From Marinobacter sp. SS13-12 (GTDB lineage Bacteria > Pseudomonadota > Gammaproteobacteria > Pseudomonadales > Oleiphilaceae), in assembly GCF_030227115.1 (NCBI RefSeq), contig NZ_JASSUA010000001.1, forward strand, positions 2,542,001-2,606,000: a stretch of 64,000 bases of DNA, written 5' to 3'. Positions within the stretch are counted from its first letter, which is position 1. Every line of letters starts with the position of its first letter. The notes beneath the pieces were generated by a model, which saw nothing but the letters and a program-made list of their open reading frames with translations, ran no database searches and was not told the origin of the DNA. Position numbers and translations under genes: made by a program. This document shows, one piece after another, positions 1-7,682 of the stretch.

Positions 1-509
1 TTGCCAGCCGGATACCGGGCACCCGCGTCAAAGCTGTGGACACCAACCCCGGCCGCCAGGCTGTGGCTGAATCCCTGGGGCTCGATTTTCAGACCCATTG
101 CGAGCATAACGACCATGACCTGGTTATCCACGCCAGTGGCCAGCCCGCAGGTCTTGAAACCGCCCTGGGCCTGGCCGGTATGGAAGGGCGCATTATTGAA
201 ATGAGCTGGTACGGCGCGCAGACTGTGCCCTTGCCCCTTGGCCACGCCTTTCATTCCCGGCGCCTGACCATTCGTTCAAGCCAGGTTGGTCATCTTCATC
301 CGTTACAGGTGCCACGCTGGCAGTACCGCGACCGCATGTCTCTGGCACTGGATCTGTTAAGGGACGAAGTCCTCGACAACCTCATCACCGGGGAAAGCCC
401 CTTTGAATCACTGCCAGAGGCCATGGCATTACTCGCTGGTGGCGCGGGCAGTGCCAGCGTCTGTGCGTCTGAAACCCTGTGCCATCGTATTGTCTACAAC
501 TGCCACTGA
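1..509 (+). CDS. Zinc-type alcohol dehydrogenase-like oxidoreductase, C-terminal part (partial)
   Basis: The reading frame is open from the window edge (codons begin at base 3) and ends at 509, giving about 168 residues, so the N-terminal catalytic half lies outside the window. The visible part begins inside a Rossmann fold: VKAVDTNPGRQAVAESLGLD is the usual second beta strand, helix and third strand of medium-chain dehydrogenases. This is followed by VIHASGQPAGLETALGLAG, which matches the cofactor-domain segment of zinc-binding dehydrogenases. The C-terminus then returns to the catalytic domain. Substrate cannot be told. The stop lies only 32 bases before the pterin-synthase-like gene, so the two probably share a transcript. 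Confidence 0.8.
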   Translation, partial: ASRIPGTRVKAVDTNPGRQAVAESLGLDFQTHCEHNDHDLVIHASGQPAGLETALGLAGMEGRIIEMSWYGAQTVPLPLGHAFHSRRLTIRSSQVGHLHPLQVPRWQYRDRMSLALDLLRDEVLDNLITGESPFESLPEAMALLAGGAGSASVCASETLCHRIVYNCH

Positions 510-541
510 ATTCATTCATCTGCAGAAAGGAAACGCACCCT

Positions 542-940
542 ATGTTCAGTCTCACTGTCAGGGATCACATGATGATCGCCCACAGCTTCAACGGAGAAAT
601 TTTTGGCCCGGCACAGGGCCTGCACGGGGCGACGTATGTTGTTGATGTGACCTTCGAGCGGGAAGCGCTGGATAGCGACGACCTGATCGTGGATATCGGG
701 CTGGCGTCCCGGGTGCTGTCGGAAGTGATCGGCGAGTTCAACATGAAGAACCTTGACGATATCGAGGAGTTCGCCGGTCGCAATACCACCACCGAGTTCA
801 TGGCAGTGACAGTATTTGAACGCATGGCTGCGGCCGTGCATCAGGGCAGGCTGGGAGAGACGGGCAAGGGCCTGTGCGGCATGAAAGTCACTCTCGGCGA
901 GTCTCACATTGCCTGGGCCAGCTATCATGGCAAGCTCTGA
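542..940 (+). CDS. 6-pyruvoyltetrahydropterin synthase / QueD-like protein with altered active site
   Basis: This 132-residue protein has the length and layout of the PTPS/QueD family (T-fold). Visible family marks are the AHSF segment with the first metal histidine near residue 13, a histidine in LHGATY near residue 28, an acidic VDIG segment, NTTTEFMA (the usual NPTxE region) and a C-terminal GESHIAWASY. Active members normally carry an HGH pair and an upstream catalytic cysteine. Here the second His of HGH is Ala and no Cys precedes it, so the metal site or chemistry is probably changed. The start at 542 is preceded by AAGGAAA; an upstream in-frame ATG at 479 lies inside the preceding gene and is unlikely. 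The end overlaps the next gene by 14 bases. Confidence 0.8.
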   Translation: MFSLTVRDHMMIAHSFNGEIFGPAQGLHGATYVVDVTFEREALDSDDLIVDIGLASRVLSEVIGEFNMKNLDDIEEFAGRNTTTEFMAVTVFERMAAAVHQGRLGETGKGLCGMKVTLGESHIAWASYHGKL

Positions 941-2873
941 TCCGGCGCAATCGATCCTCTTTATTGTCCCGGGCAACCCGGACCAGAACACAGGCGGGTA
1001 TCGGTACGTACGCCGGCTTGCCGAAGAGCTCAGGGACGTCGGTGTAGAGGTGTCCCGGGAGGGGCTGAGCGGGACCTTTCCGGTCCCGGACCGCCAGGCG
1101 GAGCTATCCATGGACCGCCTGTTGGCCAGCTTGAGCGACGGCTCTCTGGTTGTTCTGGACGGGCTGGCGATGGGCGCACTGCCGGATGTTATTGCCGACC
1201 ACGCCGGGCGCTTGCGCATGGTAGCGCTGGTGCACCATCCGTTGGCGGATGAAACCGGTTTGCCGGCCCGAATCCGTGACTGGCTGTTCAGGGTCGAGCG
1301 CAGGGCGCTGGCCGCTGTGGCCGGGGTAGTCACCACCAGCCGGCATACGGCTGAACGGCTGCTTGATTATAGCGTGCCTGCACAGTGTATCCGCGTAGTA
1401 GAGCCGGGATCCGATACCGTCACCAGTTCAGCCCTTGCCAGCAAGCCGCCAAAACAGGCTGGTTCCGTCATCAACCTGCTGTGTGTCGCAAACCTCTCAC
1501 CCCGCAAGGCACAGCATCATCTTGTCGAAGCCCTCAGCGGCCTTCAGCATTTGCCATGGCAGTGCACACTGGCCGGCTCGACGGACCGGGACAAAACCTA
1601 CGGCCAGACAATCCGGGATCTCATAAATACCCACGGTCTTCAGAAGCGCATCATTCTGGCCGGAGAGCTGGATAATGACGGCCTGGCTAAGGCCTACGAG
1701 GCCGCGGACCTGTTTGTGTTGCCATCGGTTTACGAAGGCTACGGTATGGTCATCGATGAAGCCCAGGCAGCCGGCCTGCCCATTATCACCACCGACGGCG
1801 GGGCACTGGCGAGTACCGGCAATCGCCCCGGAATACGACAGTACCCGGCCGGCAATACAGCCCGACTCAGAGCCTGCCTCGAAGAATGGTTGAGTGATCC
1901 ACATGAACTGTCCCGGGTGGCACAGGCGGCAACTACGGAAGCACAAAATCTGCGCCGCTGGAGCCTCGCTGCGAGGGAATTCCGGGACGCCCTCGCAAGT
2001 CTTCTGCCAGGCGGCGAACTGACCACCTTTGACAGCGACTGGCTAGCCCTGCGGGAGCCGGCTGACCATTTGGCCCGTAACCGCTCATTAATGGCGGAGG
2101 TACGCAGCTGGGCGGAGCACGAATACAACACCCGGGATACGGCGAGTGGTCAGCATGCGCCTCCGCTGTTGGTAGCGGATCTGGGCACAGGCACGGGTTC
2201 CAACGCCCGGTTTCTCGTCCCGACATTGACCGTACCCCAGCGCTGGGTTCTGCTGGACCAGGATGAGCACCTGCTGGCAATTGCCGCAGAGCGCCTGGAG
2301 CATCTGGATGTGCCACTGGAAACCCGGGCCTGCCATTTGACAGCCAGGACACTGGCCAGCCAGATTCCTGAAGATATCCGGCTGGTAACCGCTTCGGCGC
2401 TGATTGACCTGGTGTCAGCGGAATGGCTGAAGGCTCTGGCCAGCGCAGTAGCGAGTCACCGGGCGGGCCTGCTGATTGTGCTTACCTACGACGGCAAATT
2501 CGAATTGTCGCCGACCGAGGCTGATGACCACTGGATACTGGAAACGGTCAATGCTCACCAGCACCGCGAAAAAGGAGCGGGGGCTGCCATGGGCCCGGAT
2601 GCAACCGCTTATTTGCAGACGCGGCTACAAACCTACGATTATCGGGTGGCGGTAGCTCCGAGCCCCTGGCGACTGACACCGGAGCAATCGGCGTTGCAGG
2701 TTGCCTTGCTGGAAGGCTGGCAACAGGCCGTTCTGGAGCAAAATCCGGCAGAGCAGGCACGGGCGGTACGCTGGTTTGACCAGCGGCTGGCCCAGGCACG
2801 GGCCCAACGCCTGACCATTCACGTCGACCACCAGGACCTGTTTGCCTGGCCCGCCTACGAAGGTGCCCGCTGA
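927..2873 (+). CDS. Fusion protein: GT4 glycosyltransferase plus SAM-dependent methyltransferase
   Basis: This 648-residue protein has two domains. Residues about 1-370 form a GT-B glycosyltransferase of family 4: an N-terminal NTGGYRYVRRL loop, LLCVANLSPRKAQ at the start of the donor half, and the LPSVYEGYGMVIDEAQ element with its two glutamates (E-x7-E) near residue 270. Residues about 410-640 form a class I methyltransferase, with the SAM-binding VADLGTGTGSNARFL near residue 416 and an acidic residue ending the second strand (LLDQDE). Such a fusion suggests that one acceptor is both glycosylated and methylated. The ATG at 927 overlaps the preceding stop, and a TTG 18 bases upstream is possible. 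It overlaps or abuts the downstream membrane-protein gene, so translational coupling is likely. Confidence 0.85.
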   Translation: MASSDPAQSILFIVPGNPDQNTGGYRYVRRLAEELRDVGVEVSREGLSGTFPVPDRQAELSMDRLLASLSDGSLVVLDGLAMGALPDVIADHAGRLRMVALVHHPLADETGLPARIRDWLFRVERRALAAVAGVVTTSRHTAERLLDYSVPAQCIRVVEPGSDTVTSSALASKPPKQAGSVINLLCVANLSPRKAQHHLVEALSGLQHLPWQCTLAGSTDRDKTYGQTIRDLINTHGLQKRIILAGELDNDGLAKAYEAADLFVLPSVYEGYGMVIDEAQAAGLPIITTDGGALASTGNRPGIRQYPAGNTARLRACLEEWLSDPHELSRVAQAATTEAQNLRRWSLAAREFRDALASLLPGGELTTFDSDWLALREPADHLARNRSLMAEVRSWAEHEYNTRDTASGQHAPPLLVADLGTGTGSNARFLVPTLTVPQRWVLLDQDEHLLAIAAERLEHLDVPLETRACHLTARTLASQIPEDIRLVTASALIDLVSAEWLKALASAVASHRAGLLIVLTYDGKFELSPTEADDHWILETVNAHQHREKGAGAAMGPDATAYLQTRLQTYDYRVAVAPSPWRLTPEQSALQVALLEGWQQAVLEQNPAEQARAVRWFDQRLAQARAQRLTIHVDHQDLFAWPAYEGAR

Positions 2874-2874
2874 C

Positions 2875-3804
2875 GTGTCACGGCGCGGTGTACCCACCTG
2901 GCTGCGATGGGCGTTAACCCTGCTGTTATTGCTGACAACAGCGATGTTTCTCGATGTCTCGGATGTCTGGCAGGAGCTTGCCCGATTTTCCCTGCCCATG
3001 TTGCTGGCGGCCATGGTGATTTCGGTGCTCCAGGTACTGGTGTCGGCCTGGCGCTGGCGCTACACCGCAGCGCGACTGGCCATCCTCCTGCCGTTTGTGG
3101 TGGCGGTACGAGAGTATTATCTGGCGACTTTTCTCAACCAGGTTCTTCCGGGCGGTGTACTCGGAGATGTTAATCGTGCCTGGCGCCATAGCCTGGATTC
3201 CGGGGCGCGACTGGGGGCGGTTCACGCGGTGATGATCGAGCGGCTTTCCGGCCAGGTGGTGATGATCTCCGTTGCCCTGGGCCTGGGTACCTGGCTTGCA
3301 ATGCACCAGGGACAGGCTGCTGGTGTCGTTGCCGATCTGGGTGGGGTTGCGGTGGCCCTGGTGGCTGTTGTGATGATCGCACTGGGCGTGGTTGGCCGGT
3401 TCTGGGCACCGGGCAGAGGCTACGTGCATGCCTTGCGTCGGGATATTCGCCGGGCGCTACTGAGCTGGCCGGCGATTCTGGTGCAATTGTCCTCTTCAGC
3501 CGTGGTCGTGGCGACCTACCTGGGGGTGTTCGCCCTGCTGGCTCTGGCGGCGGGGTACTGGAACGGACCGTTGGAGGTGCTGGTTCTGATGGCGCTGTGC
3601 AGCCTGTTATTACTGGCCATGGCTGTTCCCGTCAGCGTGGCGGGCTGGGGGGTGCGTGAAGGCGCCGCTGCGTTGTTATGGCCGTTGGCGGGACTGCCGC
3701 CGGAGCAGGGAGTAGCACTGAGCGTGGGCTACGGGCTGGCGGTACTGGTTTCGAGCTTGCCCGGCGTACTGTTTATCGTCCGTGGCCGTCAGCCCGCTGG
3801 CTGA
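2875..3804 (+). CDS. Lysylphosphatidylglycerol synthase transmembrane-domain (UPF0104) family membrane protein
   Basis: This is a polytopic membrane protein of about 309 residues with roughly seven or eight hydrophobic segments. It carries the family's FLNQVLPGGVLGDVNRAW motif near residue 85, and the later VAGWGVREGAAALL segment is also typical. The family is the flippase-like membrane part of MprF and the stand-alone UPF0104 proteins, which often sit beside glycosyltransferases. No soluble aminoacyl-transferase domain is fused, so lysyl transfer is not supported. Translocation of a lipid-linked or glycosylated product is an inference. The start is uncertain: GTG at 2875 is chosen, preceded by GAAGG 11 bases upstream; GTG at 2863 and TTG at 2842 are in-frame alternatives. 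Confidence 0.8.
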   Translation: MSRRGVPTWLRWALTLLLLLTTAMFLDVSDVWQELARFSLPMLLAAMVISVLQVLVSAWRWRYTAARLAILLPFVVAVREYYLATFLNQVLPGGVLGDVNRAWRHSLDSGARLGAVHAVMIERLSGQVVMISVALGLGTWLAMHQGQAAGVVADLGGVAVALVAVVMIALGVVGRFWAPGRGYVHALRRDIRRALLSWPAILVQLSSSAVVVATYLGVFALLALAAGYWNGPLEVLVLMALCSLLLLAMAVPVSVAGWGVREGAAALLWPLAGLPPEQGVALSVGYGLAVLVSSLPGVLFIVRGRQPAG

Positions 3805-4681
3805 AATCCAGGTCAAACAGCATGTCAGTGCCCAGGTCCATCATCTGGGCCCTTGGGCGCAGGGCGCTGTCAAGGTGGCTGATTTCCGGCAATGAAAAAG
3901 CGGGACGGCCGCTGCCTATGATCATCGGGGCAACCATCACATGCAGCCGGTCCAGCAGGCCCGCGTTGAGGAACTCAGAGACCGTCAGCCCGCCGCCTTC
4001 CACAAAAATCTTGCGCAACCCGAAGTCCGCCAATACCGCCAATATGTGAGCTGGGTCTGTGGTTTCTGCCGTCCCGAGGCAGGGTACTTCAGTGACGCCT
4101 TGCCGCGGTGTCAGTTTGTTCCCGGGCTGATACTCACCGGCAACCAACCGCAGGGTAGGGGATGCCTCGTCACTGAACAGGTGGTGGTCTTCCGGTACCC
4201 GCCGGTTGCGATCAATCACCACCCGTACGGGATTGATACCCGGCGCTTTGCGAACGGTAAGCCGGGGATTATCGGTGGCGGCGGTACCGGCGCCCACAAT
4301 CACGGCTTCCGATACGGCTCTCAGGCGGTGCAGGTGGGTAATGCCGTCGTTTCCATTAATAAACCTGGAAGCACCAGTGACGGTAGCGATGCGGCCATCC
4401 AGGCTTTGGCCCATCTGCCCAATAACCCGGGACGGGGCTTCTCTCGACAGCGGACAGCACAGGGGCAGGAAAACCGACAGCAGGGCCCGCGCATCTGCAC
4501 CGGCATGAAGCCGTAGTTGCCAGTCACCATCACCCCACAGCTCCAGTGCCGGGGTATCACTGCCCGGTAACGACAGTGTCACGTTACTGCGGTTCACTGC
4601 CTCCAGTATCAACGCCCAGGCCGTGTTCTTGTCGAGTATCTGTGCCGCCATAGCGAGTAATTCCATTGCTGGTGGATTCAT
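3773..4681 (-). CDS. RibD C-terminal domain (dihydrofolate-reductase-like) pyrimidine/pterin reductase
   Basis: This 302-residue protein carries only the reductase half of RibD. The domain begins near residue 85 (RVIGQMGQSLDGRIA) and continues with RLRAVSEAVIVGAGTAATDN, NPVRVVIDRNRR and KIFVEGGGLTVSEFL, all standard RibD_C motifs for NADPH and substrate binding. The zinc deaminase domain of bifunctional RibD is absent; an unassigned region of about 80 residues takes its place. Its 3' end overlaps the convergent UPF0104 gene by 32 bases. A pterin-synthase-like gene nearby makes reduction of a pterin or pyrimidine intermediate plausible, but that is inference. It is divergent from the helix-turn-helix gene at 4783. 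Confidence 0.8.
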   Translation of the reverse strand: MNPPAMELLAMAAQILDKNTAWALILEAVNRSNVTLSLPGSDTPALELWGDGDWQLRLHAGADARALLSVFLPLCCPLSREAPSRVIGQMGQSLDGRIATVTGASRFINGNDGITHLHRLRAVSEAVIVGAGTAATDNPRLTVRKAPGINPVRVVIDRNRRVPEDHHLFSDEASPTLRLVAGEYQPGNKLTPRQGVTEVPCLGTAETTDPAHILAVLADFGLRKIFVEGGGLTVSEFLNAGLLDRLHVMVAPMIIGSGRPAFSLPEISHLDSALRPRAQMMDLGTDMLFDLDFSQRADGHGR

Positions 4682-4707
4682 TATAGGCAGATTGTGTGTA
4701 AAGCTAT

Positions 4708-4720
4708 ATGTACGTTACAT
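4708..4720. promoter_or_regulatory. Short palindrome in the divergent intergenic region
   Basis: ATGTA and TACAT flank a 3-base centre in the 101-base gap between the divergent reductase and helix-turn-helix genes. It could be an operator for the neighbouring DNA-binding protein. The evidence is only symmetry and position. Confidence 0.25.
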
Positions 4721-4782
4721 TTCCGGTTTGATTCACAAAAAGCGTAATTAAGCCTCCAGAAACCCGGCAGAGAGCAGTTCTT

Positions 4783-5199
4783 ATGCGGTACCTGCAAACC
4801 TTCAACCGCCGTTTGCGGCAGATTCGGGAAGCCGGGCAGCTGTCCCGTTGGGATGTGGCTCAGATGTGTGGTGTCGACGAGGCCAGAGTTGTCGGCTGGG
4901 AAGCAACCGATGCCAGGCAACGCGGATACCCGGGCGTGACCGAACTGCTCGACCTCTGTATCAAAACCGAAACCCCGATGGAAGACCTGCTGGATCTGGA
5001 TGACTCCGGAGACACCGGACAACTGGAACTGCCAGGCCTGGCTTTCAGCCAGGGGGATGGCCTGTCGGCAGCGCTGAAGGAACTGGAACAGGAAATCAGC
5101 CGGCTACAGCTTTCGGAAGAAGAGATGGAGCTGCTGCGCCGGTTCCGGAAAACCTCTAACGAAAACCGGCGCATGATTCTGCAAATACTGGGCAGATAA
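4783..5199 (+). CDS. Small helix-turn-helix (XRE-like) regulator with C-terminal coiled region
   Basis: This 138-residue protein begins with an XRE-type helix-turn-helix at about residues 8-45: RQIREAG, LSRWDVAQMCGVDEARVVGW and E at the usual end of the recognition helix. A short acidic linker with LLDLDDSGDTG follows. The last 55 residues are rich in Leu, Glu and Arg and look helical, perhaps a coiled coil for dimerisation. No ligand domain is visible. It is transcribed divergently from the RibD-like reductase and stops 11 bases before the end of convergent galU. Its targets are unknown. Confidence 0.7.
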   Translation: MRYLQTFNRRLRQIREAGQLSRWDVAQMCGVDEARVVGWEATDARQRGYPGVTELLDLCIKTETPMEDLLDLDDSGDTGQLELPGLAFSQGDGLSAALKELEQEISRLQLSEEEMELLRRFRKTSNENRRMILQILGR

Positions 5200-5210
5200 C
5201 CCGCTGCCCC

Positions 5211-6047
5211 TTACTTGCCTTTCTTGTAGATATTTTCGTAGACGTAGTTGGTGGCTTCCACAAAGCCGTCGATGCTACCGCAGTCAAAACGACGACCCTT
5301 GAATTTATAGGCCAGCACGCAACCATTCCTGGCCTGTTCCAGCAGCGCGTCGGTAATCTGAACCTCACCGTTCTTGCCCGCAGGCGTGCGCTCGATGATA
5401 TCGAAAATATCCGGCGTGAGGATGTAGCGGCCAATAATCGCCAGGTTACTGGGGGCATCCTCAGGCGCAGGTTTTTCAACCATATCGGTTATGCGATACA
5501 GACCATCTTTCATGGACTCGCCGGCAATCACGCCGTACTTGTGGGTTTCGTCTTCCGGCACTTCCTCAATGGCCACGATAGAGCAGCGGAACTGGTTGTA
5601 GAGCTTGACCATCTGGGACAGTACGCCCTCTCCATCACTGGCCGCCACGCAGAAGTCATCAGCCAGCACTACGGCGAACGGGCTGTCACCCACCAGGTTG
5701 CGGCCGGTCAGGATCGCATGGCCCAGACCTTTCATTTCGTTCTGGCGGGTAAAAGCAAAAGAATTGTGATCAATCAGATCGCGGATGGAGGTGAGCAGGT
5801 CTTCCTTGCCCGACCCGGCAATCTGGTGCTCCAGCTCGTAGCTGATGTCGAAGTGGTCCTCTATGGCACGCTTGCCCCGGCCGGTAACGAAACCGAATTC
5901 GTGAACGCCGGCTTCCGCGGCTTCTTCCACCCCGTACTGCACAAGAGGCTTGTTCACAATCGGCAGAATCTCCTTCGGCATGGCCTTGGTGGCCGGAAGA
6001 AAACGGGTTCCGTATCCGGCAACAGGGAAGAGACACTTCTTGATCAT
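5211..6047 (-). CDS. galU: UTP--glucose-1-phosphate uridylyltransferase
   Basis: This 278-residue enzyme makes UDP-glucose from UTP and glucose-1-phosphate. The nucleotide-binding start FPVAGYGTRFLPATKAMPKE is the GalU signature. Further family blocks are IVNKPLVQYGVEEA, FVTGRGKRAIEDHFD, ILTGRNLVGDSPFAVVLADD, YGVIAGE and VEKPAPEDAPSNLAIIGRY. Length matches bacterial GalU. The ATG at 6047 is preceded by AAGGACG at good spacing; a longer in-frame start at 6128 has no such support and would add 27 unrelated residues. UDP-glucose is the donor for OpgH encoded 3.5 kb away and a precursor for EPS sugars, so the location fits both functions. Confidence 0.97.
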   Translation of the reverse strand: MIKKCLFPVAGYGTRFLPATKAMPKEILPIVNKPLVQYGVEEAAEAGVHEFGFVTGRGKRAIEDHFDISYELEHQIAGSGKEDLLTSIRDLIDHNSFAFTRQNEMKGLGHAILTGRNLVGDSPFAVVLADDFCVAASDGEGVLSQMVKLYNQFRCSIVAIEEVPEDETHKYGVIAGESMKDGLYRITDMVEKPAPEDAPSNLAIIGRYILTPDIFDIIERTPAGKNGEVQITDALLEQARNGCVLAYKFKGRRFDCGSIDGFVEATNYVYENIYKKGK

Positions 6048-6415
6048 AACGTTCGTCCTTATATTCGCGTGGGTCACGGCCTGTTGTAAGTCAGTCATCC
6101 TTGAAGGCTGACTCACGAAGTATGCCAAGTGTAACCAAGTTGTTGGTCTAAATGGAGGTCCCGGTACTGAAATGTAGAGATTGGTAAAAAGGGGAACCTG
6201 TTCCCCTATGGTATTGCTTGTTGATTTGCATAGAAAAAACTTTCAGTTAACGCTGTAACTGACTGTATTATTGACACATTTCGTTTGTAAAGTTTGGCAA
6301 CAGCCGCTGGATTTATCCTTTCTGATGCAATACATTCCCCCACATGAAAAATTCTTTAGAATAACCGGCTTTCCTTTCATATGGCGGCCGGGGCTATCTG
6401 TCAGGACCCTAACCC
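6048..6415. other. Intergenic region between galU and the barrel-protein gene
   Basis: This 368-base AT-rich gap lies between divergent genes and must hold both promoters. It contains a perfect hairpin CAGTTA/TAACTG (6244-6249 and 6256-6261) and a consensus-like -35 hexamer TTGACA at 6271, but no good -10 at the right distance was seen. No gene is visible in it. Confidence 0.5.
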
Positions 6416-7591
6416 TTGAAATTATCCCTGTTGATTGCACTGCTGTGGTGCGCTGTCAGCCAACCTCTCTACGGCGAAGAAAACGGCGCCTGGCTCCGTA
6501 ACGGGTGGCAGCCTTATTCCGGTAACTTCGCCGGCAGTGCGGATGCCTTCAAGGAAGAGCGCGAGCACTGGTTGCGGTCGCGGCTGAAGTTCTCCGGCAA
6601 GACAGCGCTGAACAGTGATGGCATCAATGGGGCAGTAGGCGTTGCAGCGGACAGACTGGTCGGCCAGAGCGACGCCATCGGATTCGACTACCGCGATGCC
6701 CGGTCCTACAAGAATGATACCGACTCCAGTGGTGCTTCCTTCCGCTATCGTTTCCCGGCGGGGGCCAACCGTTTGCGAATTGAAGCGGGTAGATCCCGTT
6801 ACGAGCACGCGGTAAGCAATGGCGACCGCCGCTTTAACGCCAGTGGTGAATCCCGTGTGATGGGGCTCGGCGTGAGCCGGCCACTGTTCTCCAGGTTTGG
6901 TATGGCGTTTGGCGGTATCGCACAGCACCGGGGGCGCGACAGTGCATCGTTCCGGGAAAACAGCCTGGTCTCCGAATCTCGATACCAGCTTTCGACCCTG
7001 GGCCTGGAAGCGCGTGGTGGCCACGAACTTTGGGGCGGGATAGTCGCTAACACCAATATGCTGGCGTTGAGCGGTCGTGAGTTCCAGGCAACCGACTACC
7101 CGATGCATCACGAAAAAGTCGACGAAGAGGATTTCTACAAGGTAGCCATGTCTGCCTCCGTGGAGCATGAACTGTTCCAGTGGAGCTGGCGGGTCAAAGG
7201 TCGGTACCAGTTTGCAGATGAAGACCTTCCGGCCTCCGAGTACATCACAGTTGCTGGCCCGTCCATGCTCACCGGTTTCAACGGTCAGTCAGTTGCCGTG
7301 GTCAGGGGTGGTTGGCTTCGGCTGGATACGGCCAGCCCCGCCTGGCCGATGCCCTTTGTCGATGGCGTATTGTCCAGTGTTAACTTTGCTGTGCTGCAGG
7401 GCTGGATCCCCTATTCAAGGGCCCAGGCAAACCGGCACGGTACGGCCAGTGCGGGCCAGGTCTCATTGAAGATGCAGGGCCGCGCTTTTACCGCCAATGT
7501 CAGCGTGGGCCGGATGATTCGTACGTCAAGTACGGCCATGACAATGCCCGACCATCCGGACGTGCGGTTCTCGCTGTCCATGGGGATCTGA
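6416..7591 (+). CDS. Secreted outer-membrane beta-barrel protein resembling the TpsB (ShlB/FhaC) barrel, without POTRA domains
   Basis: This 391-residue protein has a signal peptide (MKLSLLIALLWCAVSQPLYG, cleavage near residue 20) followed by alternating amphipathic strands. The order of segments follows the C-terminal barrel of two-partner-secretion transporters: SFRYRFPAG, VMGLGVSRPLFSRFG, and a late GPSMLTGFNGQSVAVVRGG that resembles their conserved loop-6 region (VRGF-like). The two periplasmic POTRA domains of TpsB proteins are absent, and the protein is about 150 residues shorter than that family. The start is a TTG at 6416 with AGGA about ten bases upstream. It precedes opgG by 91 bases on the same strand. 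A role in the envelope is safe; exporting glucan or protein is a guess. Confidence 0.6.
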   Translation: MKLSLLIALLWCAVSQPLYGEENGAWLRNGWQPYSGNFAGSADAFKEEREHWLRSRLKFSGKTALNSDGINGAVGVAADRLVGQSDAIGFDYRDARSYKNDTDSSGASFRYRFPAGANRLRIEAGRSRYEHAVSNGDRRFNASGESRVMGLGVSRPLFSRFGMAFGGIAQHRGRDSASFRENSLVSESRYQLSTLGLEARGGHELWGGIVANTNMLALSGREFQATDYPMHHEKVDEEDFYKVAMSASVEHELFQWSWRVKGRYQFADEDLPASEYITVAGPSMLTGFNGQSVAVVRGGWLRLDTASPAWPMPFVDGVLSSVNFAVLQGWIPYSRAQANRHGTASAGQVSLKMQGRAFTANVSVGRMIRTSSTAMTMPDHPDVRFSLSMGI

Positions 7592-7682
7592 TCCCGAGCC
7601 TTACAAACTTGTCACTTGAGTAAGTTTCGACCGCAGGTGCTACATTAGTAGATCTAAGGGATGGAATTGAGGTCGGAGAACC

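Noticed and set aside
2842..2874. TTG at 2842 as start of the UPF0104 gene
   Set aside because: It would lie 32 bases inside the upstream gene without a clear Shine-Dalgarno; GTG at 2875 follows GAAGG.
6271..6299. TTGACA at 6271 as a complete sigma-70 promoter
   Set aside because: No acceptable -10 hexamer occurs 16-18 bases downstream.
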